Origin: Chloroflexota bacterium
Lineage (GTDB): Bacteria > Chloroflexota > Dehalococcoidia > SM23-28-2 > RBG-16-64-32
Reading direction: 5' to 3'
NCBI GenBank assembly: GCA_029262695.1
Contig: JAJCYV010000022.1
Location: 113,787-177,786, forward strand
DNA length: 64,000 bases
Positions 19,022-28,476 of this stretch are shown in pieces (position 1 is the first letter of the stretch; each line of letters begins with the position of its first letter). The position numbers and the translations under genes are program-made. A model generated the notes under the pieces. The model did no database searches. It was not told where the DNA came from and saw only the letters and a list, made by a program, of their open reading frames with translations.

Positions 19022-21135
19022 TACCAGCCGAGTGCCTGGTGGGCAGCCGGTGTCATTCTCGACGGCTCCCAGGGGGGCTCCTGGACCAGCTGCACGTCCA
19101 CGTCAGCAAAGCCCAGCGCCCGGACCCGCTCCCGCACGTCGTCCAGTATCTGTCCGGCGAGCGGGCAGTGAGGGGATGTCAGGGCCATGCGCACGGTCGC
19201 ACTCTGGCCGTCCGACTCGACGCCGTACACGAGCCCCAGGTCAACGATGTTCACCGGGATCTCCGGGTCCTGGCAGTCGCGCAGGGCGTTGAGGACGCGC
19301 TGCGCCGGCGGCGTAACCTCGTCACCCTGCCCGTCACCGGCCATGAGCCTCTCCAGGTCGGCGATCAGCCCATCTACGTCGATACCGTGCATCTCGCACG
19401 CCGTGCCCAGCGTGACGCGCGGCGCCATCTGCGCCCGCAACTCCGGATCGGCGAGCGGCTTGAACCCGTATGCGAGCAGCAGCTCCAGGGAGCCGGGGAC
19501 ACGGTCGAGCACGTCCGCAACGGTGTTCTCAGGGCGAATGGCGCCGGACGGTTCTGATTTCGGTCCTGGCTTCATGGACTCCTCCTTCGGCCGGTTCTGC
19601 GCCCGGCGGCGGCGCGATGGGGTCAAAGTACGAGTGATATTGTAGGCAAAGAGAGAGACCGCCAGGAAGGCGATCGCCCCCGATGCGGCGATATGATCGA
19701 AGCGAAACGTAGTGGAGCCGGAAGGGATCACTGCGTGGCCGACGCGCACGATCACGGCGATGTTGATGAGCACCCAGGTGATGCCCAGCAGCCGCTGGCT
19801 GTACAGGCTCCTCCCCGCGAACGCCGGCAACGCGCGGGCGCCAACGCCGAAGATCATCTGCATGAAGAACCCGACGGCCAGGGCGTGGCGGGCGGCGCCC
19901 TGCTCCAGGAAGTCGGGCCGGAAGTCGCCGGCCAGCCCCCTGGACGCGTACCATACCTCGATCGCGAACGCGATGACCAACCAGACGTAGGCGACTCTGA
20001 TCAGGCGCTCGTGGCCGCCCACCGTGACGCCATCATCGGCCCGTACGGCCGCCCGATGAAGGTTCAGCGCGAAGGCGAAGGACAACACCGCCGCCCCCAT
20101 GCCGTAGACCGCGGCCGTATGCAGCCAATCCGGGTTGCTCCAGCCGGTGTAAGCCGCCAGCCAGCCTGAACCGACGCGGGCGAGCAGAGCCGTGTTGAAC
20201 AGCAGAAGCGCCGGCGCCAGGAACTGGACGCGCGGCGGCCTGAGGCTGAGGAAATGCGGTAAAACGCGGACCGACACACCGAGGATGAAGAGGATGACAA
20301 AGCCAAAGACGTACATCTCGAGGAGTGGCGTTCCGCGCGAGGAGGCAGCAGTCGTGACACCGTCGGAGATGACTTCGCCGACCACGACAAGGTTCGCGAC
20401 GGACGCCGCAGCGAACCAGGCGACAGCGGCCAGCAGATAGCGGTCGTAGTTCTTGCGCGGCGTGCTTCTTAGCGTCGACACGACGACGACGACGAAGGCC
20501 AACGCGCCGGCAAGCTCGATCAGCGCCGAAACGACGAATAGCGCGCCGATCGGATCAGAGTCCGCCCACGGCTGCGTCGCCGTCCTTAGCACGACGCCAC
20601 CGGCGAGCAGGCCGATGGATGCGAGAGCCAGGCCCGGATACCTCAGCTCCGTGTTCTTGAAGCGCGGCAGGACGTGATAGGCGATGCCGACGATGAACAC
20701 TCCCACAAACCCGACCAGCTGCAGGTGACCGTGCGCCTGCACGAGTGGCGCCCAGCGAAGGCCGAGCCCGATGTCGCGCCCGCCGCCCAGGGCGACGAGA
20801 ACGGCCAGCGGCAGTCCGCCGACGAGCGCCAGCGCTAGCGATGTGAAGATAGCGAGACGATACGTCTCGAAGGGCTGCTGCGGGCGCTCATCCACCACCG
20901 GCAAGCTAACGGCTTCGGCACGCCTCGCGGCGAACTCGTTGAGGGCGCGCAGGAGCGCCTCCGGGTCCACTCCGTGGGCGCGCGCGAAGGAGGCGATCGG
21001 CTCGCTGGGCCCTTCGGAGCCACCGCAGCCGGCCAGACCGTGCCGCTCGAACACCGCCTCGATACCCGGGTAGGCGAGGACGGCCTCGCGCACCGGCATG
21101 TGATAACCGATCAGGAAGTCCCGCCGCTCAGCCAT
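19021..21135 (-). CDS. NnrS-family multi-TM protein flanked by DUF1858-like segments and fused to a C-terminal DUF59/MIP18-like domain
   Basis: N-terminal YHMPVREAVLAYPGIEAVFERHGLAGCGG; NnrS-like TM block (APLVQAHGHLQLVGFVGVFIVGIAYHVLPRF); C-terminal ALRDCQDPEIPVNIVDLGLVYGV...TSPHCPLA. Confidence 0.75.
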   Translation of the reverse strand: MAERRDFLIGYHMPVREAVLAYPGIEAVFERHGLAGCGGSEGPSEPIASFARAHGVDPEALLRALNEFAARRAEAVSLPVVDERPQQPFETYRLAIFTSLALALVGGLPLAVLVALGGGRDIGLGLRWAPLVQAHGHLQLVGFVGVFIVGIAYHVLPRFKNTELRYPGLALASIGLLAGGVVLRTATQPWADSDPIGALFVVSALIELAGALAFVVVVVSTLRSTPRKNYDRYLLAAVAWFAAASVANLVVVGEVISDGVTTAASSRGTPLLEMYVFGFVILFILGVSVRVLPHFLSLRPPRVQFLAPALLLFNTALLARVGSGWLAAYTGWSNPDWLHTAAVYGMGAAVLSFAFALNLHRAAVRADDGVTVGGHERLIRVAYVWLVIAFAIEVWYASRGLAGDFRPDFLEQGAARHALAVGFFMQMIFGVGARALPAFAGRSLYSQRLLGITWVLINIAVIVRVGHAVIPSGSTTFRFDHIAASGAIAFLAVSLFAYNITRTLTPSRRRRAQNRPKEESMKPGPKSEPSGAIRPENTVADVLDRVPGSLELLLAYGFKPLADPELRAQMAPRVTLGTACEMHGIDVDGLIADLERLMAGDGQGDEVTPPAQRVLNALRDCQDPEIPVNIVDLGLVYGVESDGQSATVRMALTSPHCPLAGQILDDVRERVRALGFADVDVQLVQEPPWEPSRMTPAAHQALGW

Positions 21136-21160
21136 CCGGGGCCGCCCGCGCGGACAAAGG

Positions 21161-21197
21161 AGCGGTCACGGCGGTTGGTGGCACCGCCGTGACCGCT
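21161..21197 (-). terminator. Strong hairpin between beta-3 and the NnrS gene (terminator or attenuator)
   Basis: 15-bp perfect arms AGCGGTCACGGCGGT/ACCGCCGTGACCGCT, 7-nt loop. Confidence 0.55.
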
Positions 21198-21215
21198 AGT
21201 GCGGAACGCATTGGT

Positions 21216-22256
21216 CTATTGCCAGGTGATTTCAGCAGGGTCTCGGTCGAACGGACCGAGTGCATCCTTCCACTCGTAGAGGATCAGTGCATCCATCGCC
21301 TCTGAGCTTTCACCGCGGCGCTTCTTCGCGATCTCTTCCTTGATGTTCCCGAGCGCCGTGTGCACGTCCGGGCCAAAGAGCGACTCCAGATATTCAGGCG
21401 GGATTCGGTCACCGGCCTCGTTGATGGAGCCGTCGGCCGCGAGCGGGGCCGGCGCCAGCGGCGGCACGTAGAACACGTTGGGCTTCGTGTTGTATTCGCC
21501 GTGCAGCGGCACCGCCACCTTCCATTCGTTGACGAACTTGTGCACGAGGCTTGTCTCGTCATCGATATAGCCGATGAAGACGGCGCGACCCGGGCACTGG
21601 CGGACGCAGGCCGGCGCCACTCCCTTTTCGATACGGGGGAAGCAGCCGATGCACTGCTGGCTAACGCCGCGCGCCTCGTTGAAGTAGATCTTCTTGTACG
21701 GGCAGGCCGCCGAGCACTGCTGCTGGCCCGTGCAGTCGTCCTCATTGCGCAAGACCAGGCCGAACTCCTCGTCCTTGCGAAGCGCGCCTGTCGGGCAGGC
21801 TTCCAGGCACGGTGCGTCAGTGCAGTGGTTGCAGAGGCGCGGCAGGTAGAAGTAGTAGGCGTTCGGCCAGACGCCGCCGCCTTCGTCCTCGTCCCAGTTC
21901 GGACCCCAGTCCTTGCTGCCGGCAGTCTTCTGCAGGTGCACGTCGCGGCCCTTACCGCCGTGGAGCACCTCATCGTAGTTGTAGTCCCAGCCACCACCGA
22001 ACTCTTCGTTCGTCGGCACCTTGCCCAGCTGGACCTTGCCGTCCTTGTAGCCGCCGCCCATCGTCTCCCAGTCCTTCGGCGTGCCCTTGCCGGGCTTCGT
22101 GTTGACGGTCATCCACCACATGTGCTCTGTGCCCGCCTCTCCCTCTTTCCAGAGGACCTTGCAGGCGACCGAGCAGGTCTGACAACCGATGCACTTGTTG
22201 AGGTCAAAGACCCAGGCCAGTTGCTTGCCCTTTGCTGTCTTTCCGTTGGTCGTCAT
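21216..22256 (-). CDS. Four-cluster FeS beta subunit, NarH/DMSOR type II-like (beta-3)
   Basis: DLNKCIGCQTCSVACK, CNHCTDAPCLEACP, CTGQQQCSAACPYKKIYF, CIGCFPRIEKGVAPACVRQCPG. Confidence 0.92.
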   Translation of the reverse strand: MTTNGKTAKGKQLAWVFDLNKCIGCQTCSVACKVLWKEGEAGTEHMWWMTVNTKPGKGTPKDWETMGGGYKDGKVQLGKVPTNEEFGGGWDYNYDEVLHGGKGRDVHLQKTAGSKDWGPNWDEDEGGGVWPNAYYFYLPRLCNHCTDAPCLEACPTGALRKDEEFGLVLRNEDDCTGQQQCSAACPYKKIYFNEARGVSQQCIGCFPRIEKGVAPACVRQCPGRAVFIGYIDDETSLVHKFVNEWKVAVPLHGEYNTKPNVFYVPPLAPAPLAADGSINEAGDRIPPEYLESLFGPDVHTALGNIKEEIAKKRRGESSEAMDALILYEWKDALGPFDRDPAEITWQ

Positions 22257-22280
22257 ATCTCTCTCCTAACTCGCCGCCGC

Positions 22281-25070
22281 CTAGGCGGAGACTTTGTCGA
22301 TTTCCACAGCAACCGCCCTGTCCACGGGGATCGGCTGCCAGTGCCATGGCCGATACGTCAGGTGCCCGTAGCCGCCGGCCATGTGCAGCCACTTCACCAT
22401 GCCGGGCTCAACGTCGCTCTGGGAGAACCATCGCTTGTGCTGGTAGGGCTCGAAGCCGTTGTAGAGGATGACCTGGCCGGGAGACACCGTCGGCGAGAGC
22501 TTCGCCGCGATCTCCATCGTGCCAACTTCGTTGTGCACCGTCACCGGCTCACCGTTTTCGATTCCCTTGGCGGCGGCGTCCTTGTCGTTCATGAAGATGA
22601 ACGGCTCTCCCCGATGCGTGTTCTGAATGACGTTGTTCGTCAGGTTCATCGAGTGAACCGACCAGCGCGGGTGTCCGCTCGTCAGCCGGAACTCACCGTC
22701 GCCACCGTGGTTCGGGTTCTCCTTGTGCACCGGCAGTTCCTCGCCCGCCTCGATGAACCAGTCGTGGTCGATGTAGAACTGAGCGCGACGGGTGAGGGTC
22801 GGATAGGGGACCTTGTCTTCTGTGTGCCAGCGGAACGGGTTGTGGGTCTTGTCCGGCTCGATCGTTGAGGCCTGGGCGATTCCGAATCCGGCGATGCCCC
22901 AGGCCTGTGTGCGCATCGTGCCGATCTCACGGAGCTTCTCCAGGGAGGCTCCCGGCGGAAGGATTCCGTAGGCCGACATGTCCTTGAGCGCCTCGTCGAA
23001 CTCGACCTCCTCGTTCTCGTAGTAGCCGTTGAGCGTCGCCCGGTCGAAAGCGCCCTCGATGACGATCGAGGCCCCGTTCTGGCCCTTCGATTCCTTGATG
23101 CCGCGTTCCCTCGCTCGAGTCTCGATCGCCTTCACGAGCATCTGGCCGATCTCACGGTCAGACTTCGCGTCTCCGGGCGGCTCGACCGCCTTGTCGATGA
23201 AGACGAAGTTGAGGTGGTGCGGCGAAGGCATGCTCTGGCCCAGCTTCTCGTAGTGCTGCGCCGCGGGCAGGATATAGTCGGAGTGGAGGCCGGTCGTGTT
23301 GATGCGAAAGTCGACCGAGACGATCATCTTCAGCTTCGGCCACAGCTCCTTCAAGAGCGTGTTCTGACCGCCGCGGTGGCGCCTCAGGACGTTGCCGCCG
23401 GCCTCAAAGAGCACGCGGGGCTCCGTCTTCTCCCAGGTCTTGGCCATGAACTCGTCCCACCAGCCCTTGTCCATCGCCTCCTGGTAGTACTCGTCGAAGG
23501 TGCGCTTCATCGACTGATCGGACCACTCCTTCTTGTTCCAGCGTTCCTTGTAGCCATACTGGTGGTACCAGAGGAAGGCGGGCGGGATCATCCCTCCCAT
23601 GCCCCCGACGCGGGCGCCCCCCATCTCCTGGAAGCGGTTCAGCACCATCTCCAGCGTCATCGTCGGGTCGTCCTGCGATAGCATGCGCCGCATCGAGATC
23701 ATCTGCTTCTGGAACTCGCGGGCGGCTTCCTGGCCGGGCTTGCCCTTGGCTGACAGGAACGCGAAACCGTCGAAGCCAAAGATCGACCACGAACGCGTAC
23801 CGGTGCCCTGCTTGCCCCAGTTTGCGGTGAGGCCCAGGAGCAGCGCCATCGCTCGCTCCATCAGGTCACCGTGGTAGTACTTGCCAGAGTTCCAGCCGGA
23901 GAAGATCTTCGTGCGCTTCGTCGCCGCCTTGCGGGCGATCATACGGATCGCCTCAGCGTCAATGTTGCAGACCTTGGCCGCCTTCTCCGGTGTGTAGTCT
24001 TCGAGCACCTTAAGCAGGCGCTGGAACACCGGCTGCACTTCCACGTCGGTGCCATCGACAAGCCTGACCTTGAACGTCCCCTCGAGGGCCGGCGAGACGT
24101 CGCCGAGTGCCAGTGTCCCGCGCGGCGCCGGCACTGCCTGCTGTGCCTTGACGTCCCACCAGAAGAACTGGTCGTCGCGGTCGCCCGCGTTAACCTCGGG
24201 GCCGCGCAGGAAGCGGCCGGTGTCAGTACGGACCAGCATCGGCAGGTCGGTCTGTTCATGGACGAACTTCTTGTTGTACAGCTTCTCGTCGATGATCGTC
24301 TTGCACATCGCCAGCGCAAGCGCGGCGTCCGTGCCAATTCGCACCGGGAAGTGATAGTCGGAGTGGATCGACGAGGGACTATAGTCGGGCGCGATGGTAA
24401 TCACTTCGCCGCCGTTGTAGCGGGACTCCAGCGTGAAGTGGAACCACTGGATGTTGGTGTAGACGGGGTTGCAGTGCCAGATTAGCGTCAGCTCCGCGAG
24501 GAACCAGTCGTCCATCGTCGAAACCGGGTTGAACTTGCCCCAGGTGGTGTAGTAACCGGGGCTAAAGTCCTGGAACTCCGCGTTCCCGTCCGTCAGTGGC
24601 GAACCGAGGACGCCGAGGTGACTGCGCGACGGCGCGGCACCTACCTCAGGGGTCATCAGCGTGATGATGGACTCCGGCCCCTGATCCTCACAGGCGTCCA
24701 GCATCGCGTCGGCGATGTCGCCGAGAGCCTCGTCCCAGGAGACCGGTTCGAACTTGCCTTCGCCGCGCTCGCCGACACGCTTCAGAGGAGTCGTTACGCG
24801 GTCGGGGCCCGTGTGCTGGTAGCCCCAGCAAGACCCCTTCTGGCAGCCCATCGGGTTCATGTCTGGAACGCCCTGCTGGATCACTGGCAGCGTGCCACTC
24901 TGCTCTTCCCGGACTATCTTGCCGTCCCGCACGTAGACCCTGAACGGACAGCCGCCGGGATAACAGTCGACAGCGTGGCTTCCCCAGGTAACCTGGTCCC
25001 ACTTCCACTTGTCTCGATAATGCTCGGTCCGTCCCGAGCCGTTCCCGCTGGCGTTCGCACGCGGCGTCAT
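22281..25070 (-). CDS. Molybdopterin oxidoreductase, DMSOR type II alpha-like (paralog alpha-4; no Tat signal)
   Basis: HAVDCYPGGC; MNPMGCQKGSCWG; QDFSPGYYTTWG (candidate Mo-Asp region); C-terminal MVKWLHMAGGYGHLTYRPWHWQP. Confidence 0.92.
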   Translation of the reverse strand: MTPRANASGNGSGRTEHYRDKWKWDQVTWGSHAVDCYPGGCPFRVYVRDGKIVREEQSGTLPVIQQGVPDMNPMGCQKGSCWGYQHTGPDRVTTPLKRVGERGEGKFEPVSWDEALGDIADAMLDACEDQGPESIITLMTPEVGAAPSRSHLGVLGSPLTDGNAEFQDFSPGYYTTWGKFNPVSTMDDWFLAELTLIWHCNPVYTNIQWFHFTLESRYNGGEVITIAPDYSPSSIHSDYHFPVRIGTDAALALAMCKTIIDEKLYNKKFVHEQTDLPMLVRTDTGRFLRGPEVNAGDRDDQFFWWDVKAQQAVPAPRGTLALGDVSPALEGTFKVRLVDGTDVEVQPVFQRLLKVLEDYTPEKAAKVCNIDAEAIRMIARKAATKRTKIFSGWNSGKYYHGDLMERAMALLLGLTANWGKQGTGTRSWSIFGFDGFAFLSAKGKPGQEAAREFQKQMISMRRMLSQDDPTMTLEMVLNRFQEMGGARVGGMGGMIPPAFLWYHQYGYKERWNKKEWSDQSMKRTFDEYYQEAMDKGWWDEFMAKTWEKTEPRVLFEAGGNVLRRHRGGQNTLLKELWPKLKMIVSVDFRINTTGLHSDYILPAAQHYEKLGQSMPSPHHLNFVFIDKAVEPPGDAKSDREIGQMLVKAIETRARERGIKESKGQNGASIVIEGAFDRATLNGYYENEEVEFDEALKDMSAYGILPPGASLEKLREIGTMRTQAWGIAGFGIAQASTIEPDKTHNPFRWHTEDKVPYPTLTRRAQFYIDHDWFIEAGEELPVHKENPNHGGDGEFRLTSGHPRWSVHSMNLTNNVIQNTHRGEPFIFMNDKDAAAKGIENGEPVTVHNEVGTMEIAAKLSPTVSPGQVILYNGFEPYQHKRWFSQSDVEPGMVKWLHMAGGYGHLTYRPWHWQPIPVDRAVAVEIDKVSA

Positions 25071-25140
25071 GGCTGCCTCCGCTAATAGTCGAGGTTTACG
25101 CCTGTACCGGCGCTAGACCCGAGTATCCGGCGGCGGCGGA

Positions 25141-25190
25141 AGGCCTTCAGTCGGGTAGCAAGCGGTTATGGTGTCCGGTTTTTCCCCACC
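25141..25190 (-). promoter_or_regulatory. Recurrent leader motif, copy C (upstream of alpha-4)
   Basis: Minus strand GGTGGGGAAAAACCGGACACCATAACCGCTTGCTACCCGACTGAAGGCCT. Confidence 0.5.
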
Positions 25191-25268
25191 CTTGTCGGTA
25201 AACGACGCATCGTGCGCGCCTAATCGTGACTGCGCGGGCGGCGATCGGCCACGCGAGCAAGGCGACGA

Positions 25269-25886
25269 CTACGCCGCGGGCGGAGCAGCTTCGAGCGCGC
25301 GAGCGCGGTCCAGGTCGGCGGGCGTGTTCATGTTGAAGCAGCTCAGGCCTGCCGGGTCGAACCGGGAACAGTGCTCCTCGGACAGATGCAGCACTTGCAG
25401 GCGCACGACGAGTTCGTGCACGGACCGCGCCTCTAACCGGAGGAGCGCCTGAGCCGTCGTCGCCGTCGAGCGCGCATAGACGGCGTGCAGGTACTGACTG
25501 ACCCCCTGCGAGATCGGCACAACGGCATCGAACGTCTCCAGGCAGTCGACGAGGTGGCTCAGTAAGGCCGGATTCAGGAAGGGCATGTCGCACGCCACGA
25601 TCAGGCAGGCATCGTGGCGTGCCGCCTGCAGGCCGGCCGTGACGCCGGCGAGCGGCCCAGTCGAGCCGGGCGGGTCGGAAACCCGGCGCACCTCGGGGCC
25701 GAAGCCGTCGGCGAGGCTCTGTTCACCACCGGCGATGATGACTTCCGGGCAGACGAGCGAGACCGTCTGGACGGCGCGCGACAGCAGGGTCTGCTCCGAC
25801 AAGCGAAGGTTGGCCTTGTCATTGCCCATGCGCACGCTGCCCCCGCCGGCCAGGATGATACCGGTCGCCTGGCGCCGATCGCTCAA
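25269..25886 (-). CDS. mobA: Molybdenum cofactor guanylyltransferase MobA
   Basis: GIILAGGGSVRMGNDKANL nucleotidyltransferase motif; CDMPFLNPALL. Confidence 0.9.
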   Translation of the reverse strand: MSDRRQATGIILAGGGSVRMGNDKANLRLSEQTLLSRAVQTVSLVCPEVIIAGGEQSLADGFGPEVRRVSDPPGSTGPLAGVTAGLQAARHDACLIVACDMPFLNPALLSHLVDCLETFDAVVPISQGVSQYLHAVYARSTATTAQALLRLEARSVHELVVRLQVLHLSEEHCSRFDPAGLSCFNMNTPADLDRARALEAAPPAA

Positions 25887-26413
25887 AGGTCCAACCTCCG
25901 GGGAAGCCCCTGCGTCGAAGGCAGCAGCGAAAACCGCTCCTCCAGGAAGGCCGCCACGCCGGCGGCGTCTTCCAGGTCGAACTGCGGCACCTGGTAATCG
26001 AAGGCGGCGTCCGTGACGATCGCCAGAAGATCATCAAGCCTCCCTGTGATTTCGTGGCTGTGCGCTGAGCGAGAGACCTCGATCTTCATAGCGGAGGCGC
26101 CACGATATCCCTCAGTGAGAACGACATCGACGCGGTCGTCCACCATCGCGACCAGCCCCTCCAGATTGCGCTCCGCGTCCGGGATCTCGATCAGCGCGAG
26201 CTTGTCCGCCGACGAGAGCAGGACGATATCGCTGCCGGCCCTGGTCAGCCGCCAGGAGTCTTTGCCCGGGTAGTCAACCTCGAACTCATGCACGTCGTGC
26301 TTGATCGCCGCCACGCGGTAGCCACGCGCCTTGAGAACGCCTATGAGCTTCTCGAGGAACGTGGTCTTGCCGACGCCGGAGTTACCGACGAAGCTGATTA
26401 CCGGTATCATCAT
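25883..26413 (-). CDS. mobB: Molybdopterin-guanine dinucleotide biosynthesis protein MobB
   Basis: ISFVGNSGVGKTTFLEKLIGVLKARGYRVAAIKHDVHEFEVD P-loop; overlaps mobA. Confidence 0.92.
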   Translation of the reverse strand: MMIPVISFVGNSGVGKTTFLEKLIGVLKARGYRVAAIKHDVHEFEVDYPGKDSWRLTRAGSDIVLLSSADKLALIEIPDAERNLEGLVAMVDDRVDVVLTEGYRGASAMKIEVSRSAHSHEITGRLDDLLAIVTDAAFDYQVPQFDLEDAAGVAAFLEERFSLLPSTQGLPRRLDL

Positions 26414-26530
26414 CTCTCCTGCGAGCCAGTCACCTGCTTTGATCCTTGCGTGTACAGTACAGGCGCCGCCTCTGTTTGTCTGTCAGGCGGCCGAAGATCG
26501 AGCCGTGAGGCAGAGCCCCACTCACAGACG

Positions 26531-27202
26531 CTATTCACCAGGCACCAGATAGCCACGCTTGAGAGCATACTGGATGAGTTCGGAGCGGTGGTGCAAGTTT
26601 AGCTTCTCCATAATGCGCTGCCGGTAAGTATCGACCGTCTTGGGGCTGATCACGAGCTGCTCCGCGATCTCGTTGTTTGTAAAGCCTTCGGCGGTCGCCT
26701 TCAGCACTTCGCGCTCGCGGTTCGTAAGCGGGTCCTTGTCGTCCGTGTCTCTCGATTCTCCACGGAGGTACTCCCCCAGGAGCTTCTTGATCGCCGACGG
26801 GTAGAGGAACACATCACCCCGGTTCGCCGTGCGAATGGCTTCGATAAGCTCGCGGTCGGCAGAGCTCTTGTGCACGTAGCCGGAGGCGCCCGCCTTCAGT
26901 GTCTGGAACAGATACTCCTCGTCGGCGTGCACCGTTAGCATCACGATCCTGGACTTCAATCCCAGGTTATGGATCTCCTCCGCAGCCTTCAGTCCGTCCA
27001 TCTCCGGCATCGAAACGTCCATGACGATGATGTCCGGGCGCAACGTCTCCGCCAGCTTCACCGCCTCAATCCCGTTCGAGGCCTCCCCTACGACATCAAA
27101 GTCCGGCTCCAGGTTCAGGAGCGCGCGCAGGCCCGAACGCAGCACCTGGTGATCATCCACAAGGAGGATTTGTACCTTCGCGTCCGCTTTCGTCTGACTC
27201 AT
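26531..27202 (-). CDS. NarL/LuxR-type response regulator
   Basis: ILLVDDHQVLRSGLRALL receiver; LTNREREVLKATAEGFTNNEIAEQLVISPKTVDTYRQRIMEKL HTH. Confidence 0.93.
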   Translation of the reverse strand: MSQTKADAKVQILLVDDHQVLRSGLRALLNLEPDFDVVGEASNGIEAVKLAETLRPDIIVMDVSMPEMDGLKAAEEIHNLGLKSRIVMLTVHADEEYLFQTLKAGASGYVHKSSADRELIEAIRTANRGDVFLYPSAIKKLLGEYLRGESRDTDDKDPLTNREREVLKATAEGFTNNEIAEQLVISPKTVDTYRQRIMEKLNLHHRSELIQYALKRGYLVPGE

Positions 27203-28374
27203 CTCGCCGTCCTTAACTTCTTGCCAAGTGGTACTCTCGCCACTATCTTAGTCCCCTTGCCCTTCTTTGACTCGACCTCCACGACGCCTCCCACGAGCGT
27301 CAACCGCTCTCGCATGCCGAAGAGACCGAGGCCGGTACCCTGTGTGGGGCTTAGCTCACCCGAATCGAAGCCGACGCCGTCGTCCTTAATGACGAGCGAG
27401 ACTTCGTTACGCTTCCGCTCCAGTTGCACGAGCGCAGTCTTCGCGGAAGCGTGCCTGGAGATGTTAGTGAGCGCCTCCTGAAAGACGCGGTAGAGTACGA
27501 GTTCGACATCGCGGGGCAGCCGGCGCCCGAGCCCGTCAACTTCCAGCGATACGGCGATCGGAACGCTCTGTGAGAACTTCTCGGCGTAGGACTGGAGTGC
27601 CGGCACCAGCCCCAGGTCATCCAGCGAAGCCGGCCGCAGGTCCATCGCCATACGCCGCACGGAGTCCAGCGCGCCCGACGTCAGCTCCCGCAGCTCCTCG
27701 ACATTCTTCAGCACCTCATCGCCCTCCGCCGAGCGCTCCAACAGCCGCAGACGGACGAGGATAGAAGTGATCGCTTGTGCGGTGTCGTCGTGGAGTTCAC
27801 GGGCGATCCGCTTTCGCTCTTCTTCGTGAGCGGTCAGGATCCGCGATGACATCTCCTGAAGTTGGCCGTGATAGATGCGCGCCTCATCAAGAGCGGCGCC
27901 AAGGTCGTCGAGCACTTCGCCGACGAACCCCGCGTTGTCACACAAGGTGCAGCCGAGGGGCGGCCTGGGCACGGAGACGGGAATGACGTCTTCCTTCTTG
28001 TTGATCGGCGTGGTGCCACCGCTGGTGCCGTAAACCAGGCTGGTGCTGAGAAGGCTCACCGCGGGCTGAACGAGGCTATAAACTCCAACATCACCCCGGG
28101 TTTCCGCGCGGACAACGCCGACGTCGGCCAGCGCCCTCAAGTGCCGCCGGACAACGGGAAGGGGCATGTCCAACTCGCGAGCGATCACTGCCGGCTCGTC
28201 CTGCCCCACAGCGAGACGTCGCAGGATGGCCAGCCGCGTGTCGCTGCCCAGCACCCGCAGGACGCGCGCAAGGTCTGGCTCCGGCCCCGCAGCGAGATCC
28301 GAACCCCGCTTGCCGGCCGGGCCGCGCGCAATGTTCCCTGTCTGAGTCACCATCTCCTCCGGTACGTACGGCAA
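27199..28374 (-). CDS. Hybrid ArsR-type HTH / HisKA_3 (NarX/NreB-like) histidine kinase
   Basis: N-terminal LARVLRVLGSDTRLAILRRLAVGQDEPAVIARELDMPLPVVRRHLRALADVGVV; CTLC motif; RIARELHDDTAQAI; HATPase DDGVGFD and GTGLGLFGMRER. Confidence 0.88.
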   Translation of the reverse strand: MPYVPEEMVTQTGNIARGPAGKRGSDLAAGPEPDLARVLRVLGSDTRLAILRRLAVGQDEPAVIARELDMPLPVVRRHLRALADVGVVRAETRGDVGVYSLVQPAVSLLSTSLVYGTSGGTTPINKKEDVIPVSVPRPPLGCTLCDNAGFVGEVLDDLGAALDEARIYHGQLQEMSSRILTAHEEERKRIARELHDDTAQAITSILVRLRLLERSAEGDEVLKNVEELRELTSGALDSVRRMAMDLRPASLDDLGLVPALQSYAEKFSQSVPIAVSLEVDGLGRRLPRDVELVLYRVFQEALTNISRHASAKTALVQLERKRNEVSLVIKDDGVGFDSGELSPTQGTGLGLFGMRERLTLVGGVVEVESKKGKGTKIVARVPLGKKLRTAR

Positions 28375-28476
28375 TGCCCTACGGGACCGCCGACTGCCCC
28401 AAGATTAAGTCTCCCCTTGCCCTACAGACAGAGCCAAAGGGCCCTGAGATTCTGATCCTAGGGGTACCCACCGTAC

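Noticed and set aside
21360-22868. 502-codon plus-strand ORF
   Set aside because: Antisense to beta-3 and alpha-4; shadow ORF.
28443-28476. NarL-heptamer-like AGGGGTACCCACC in the kinase/receiver gap
   Set aside because: Only one acceptable heptamer and no 7-2-7 arrangement; too weak.
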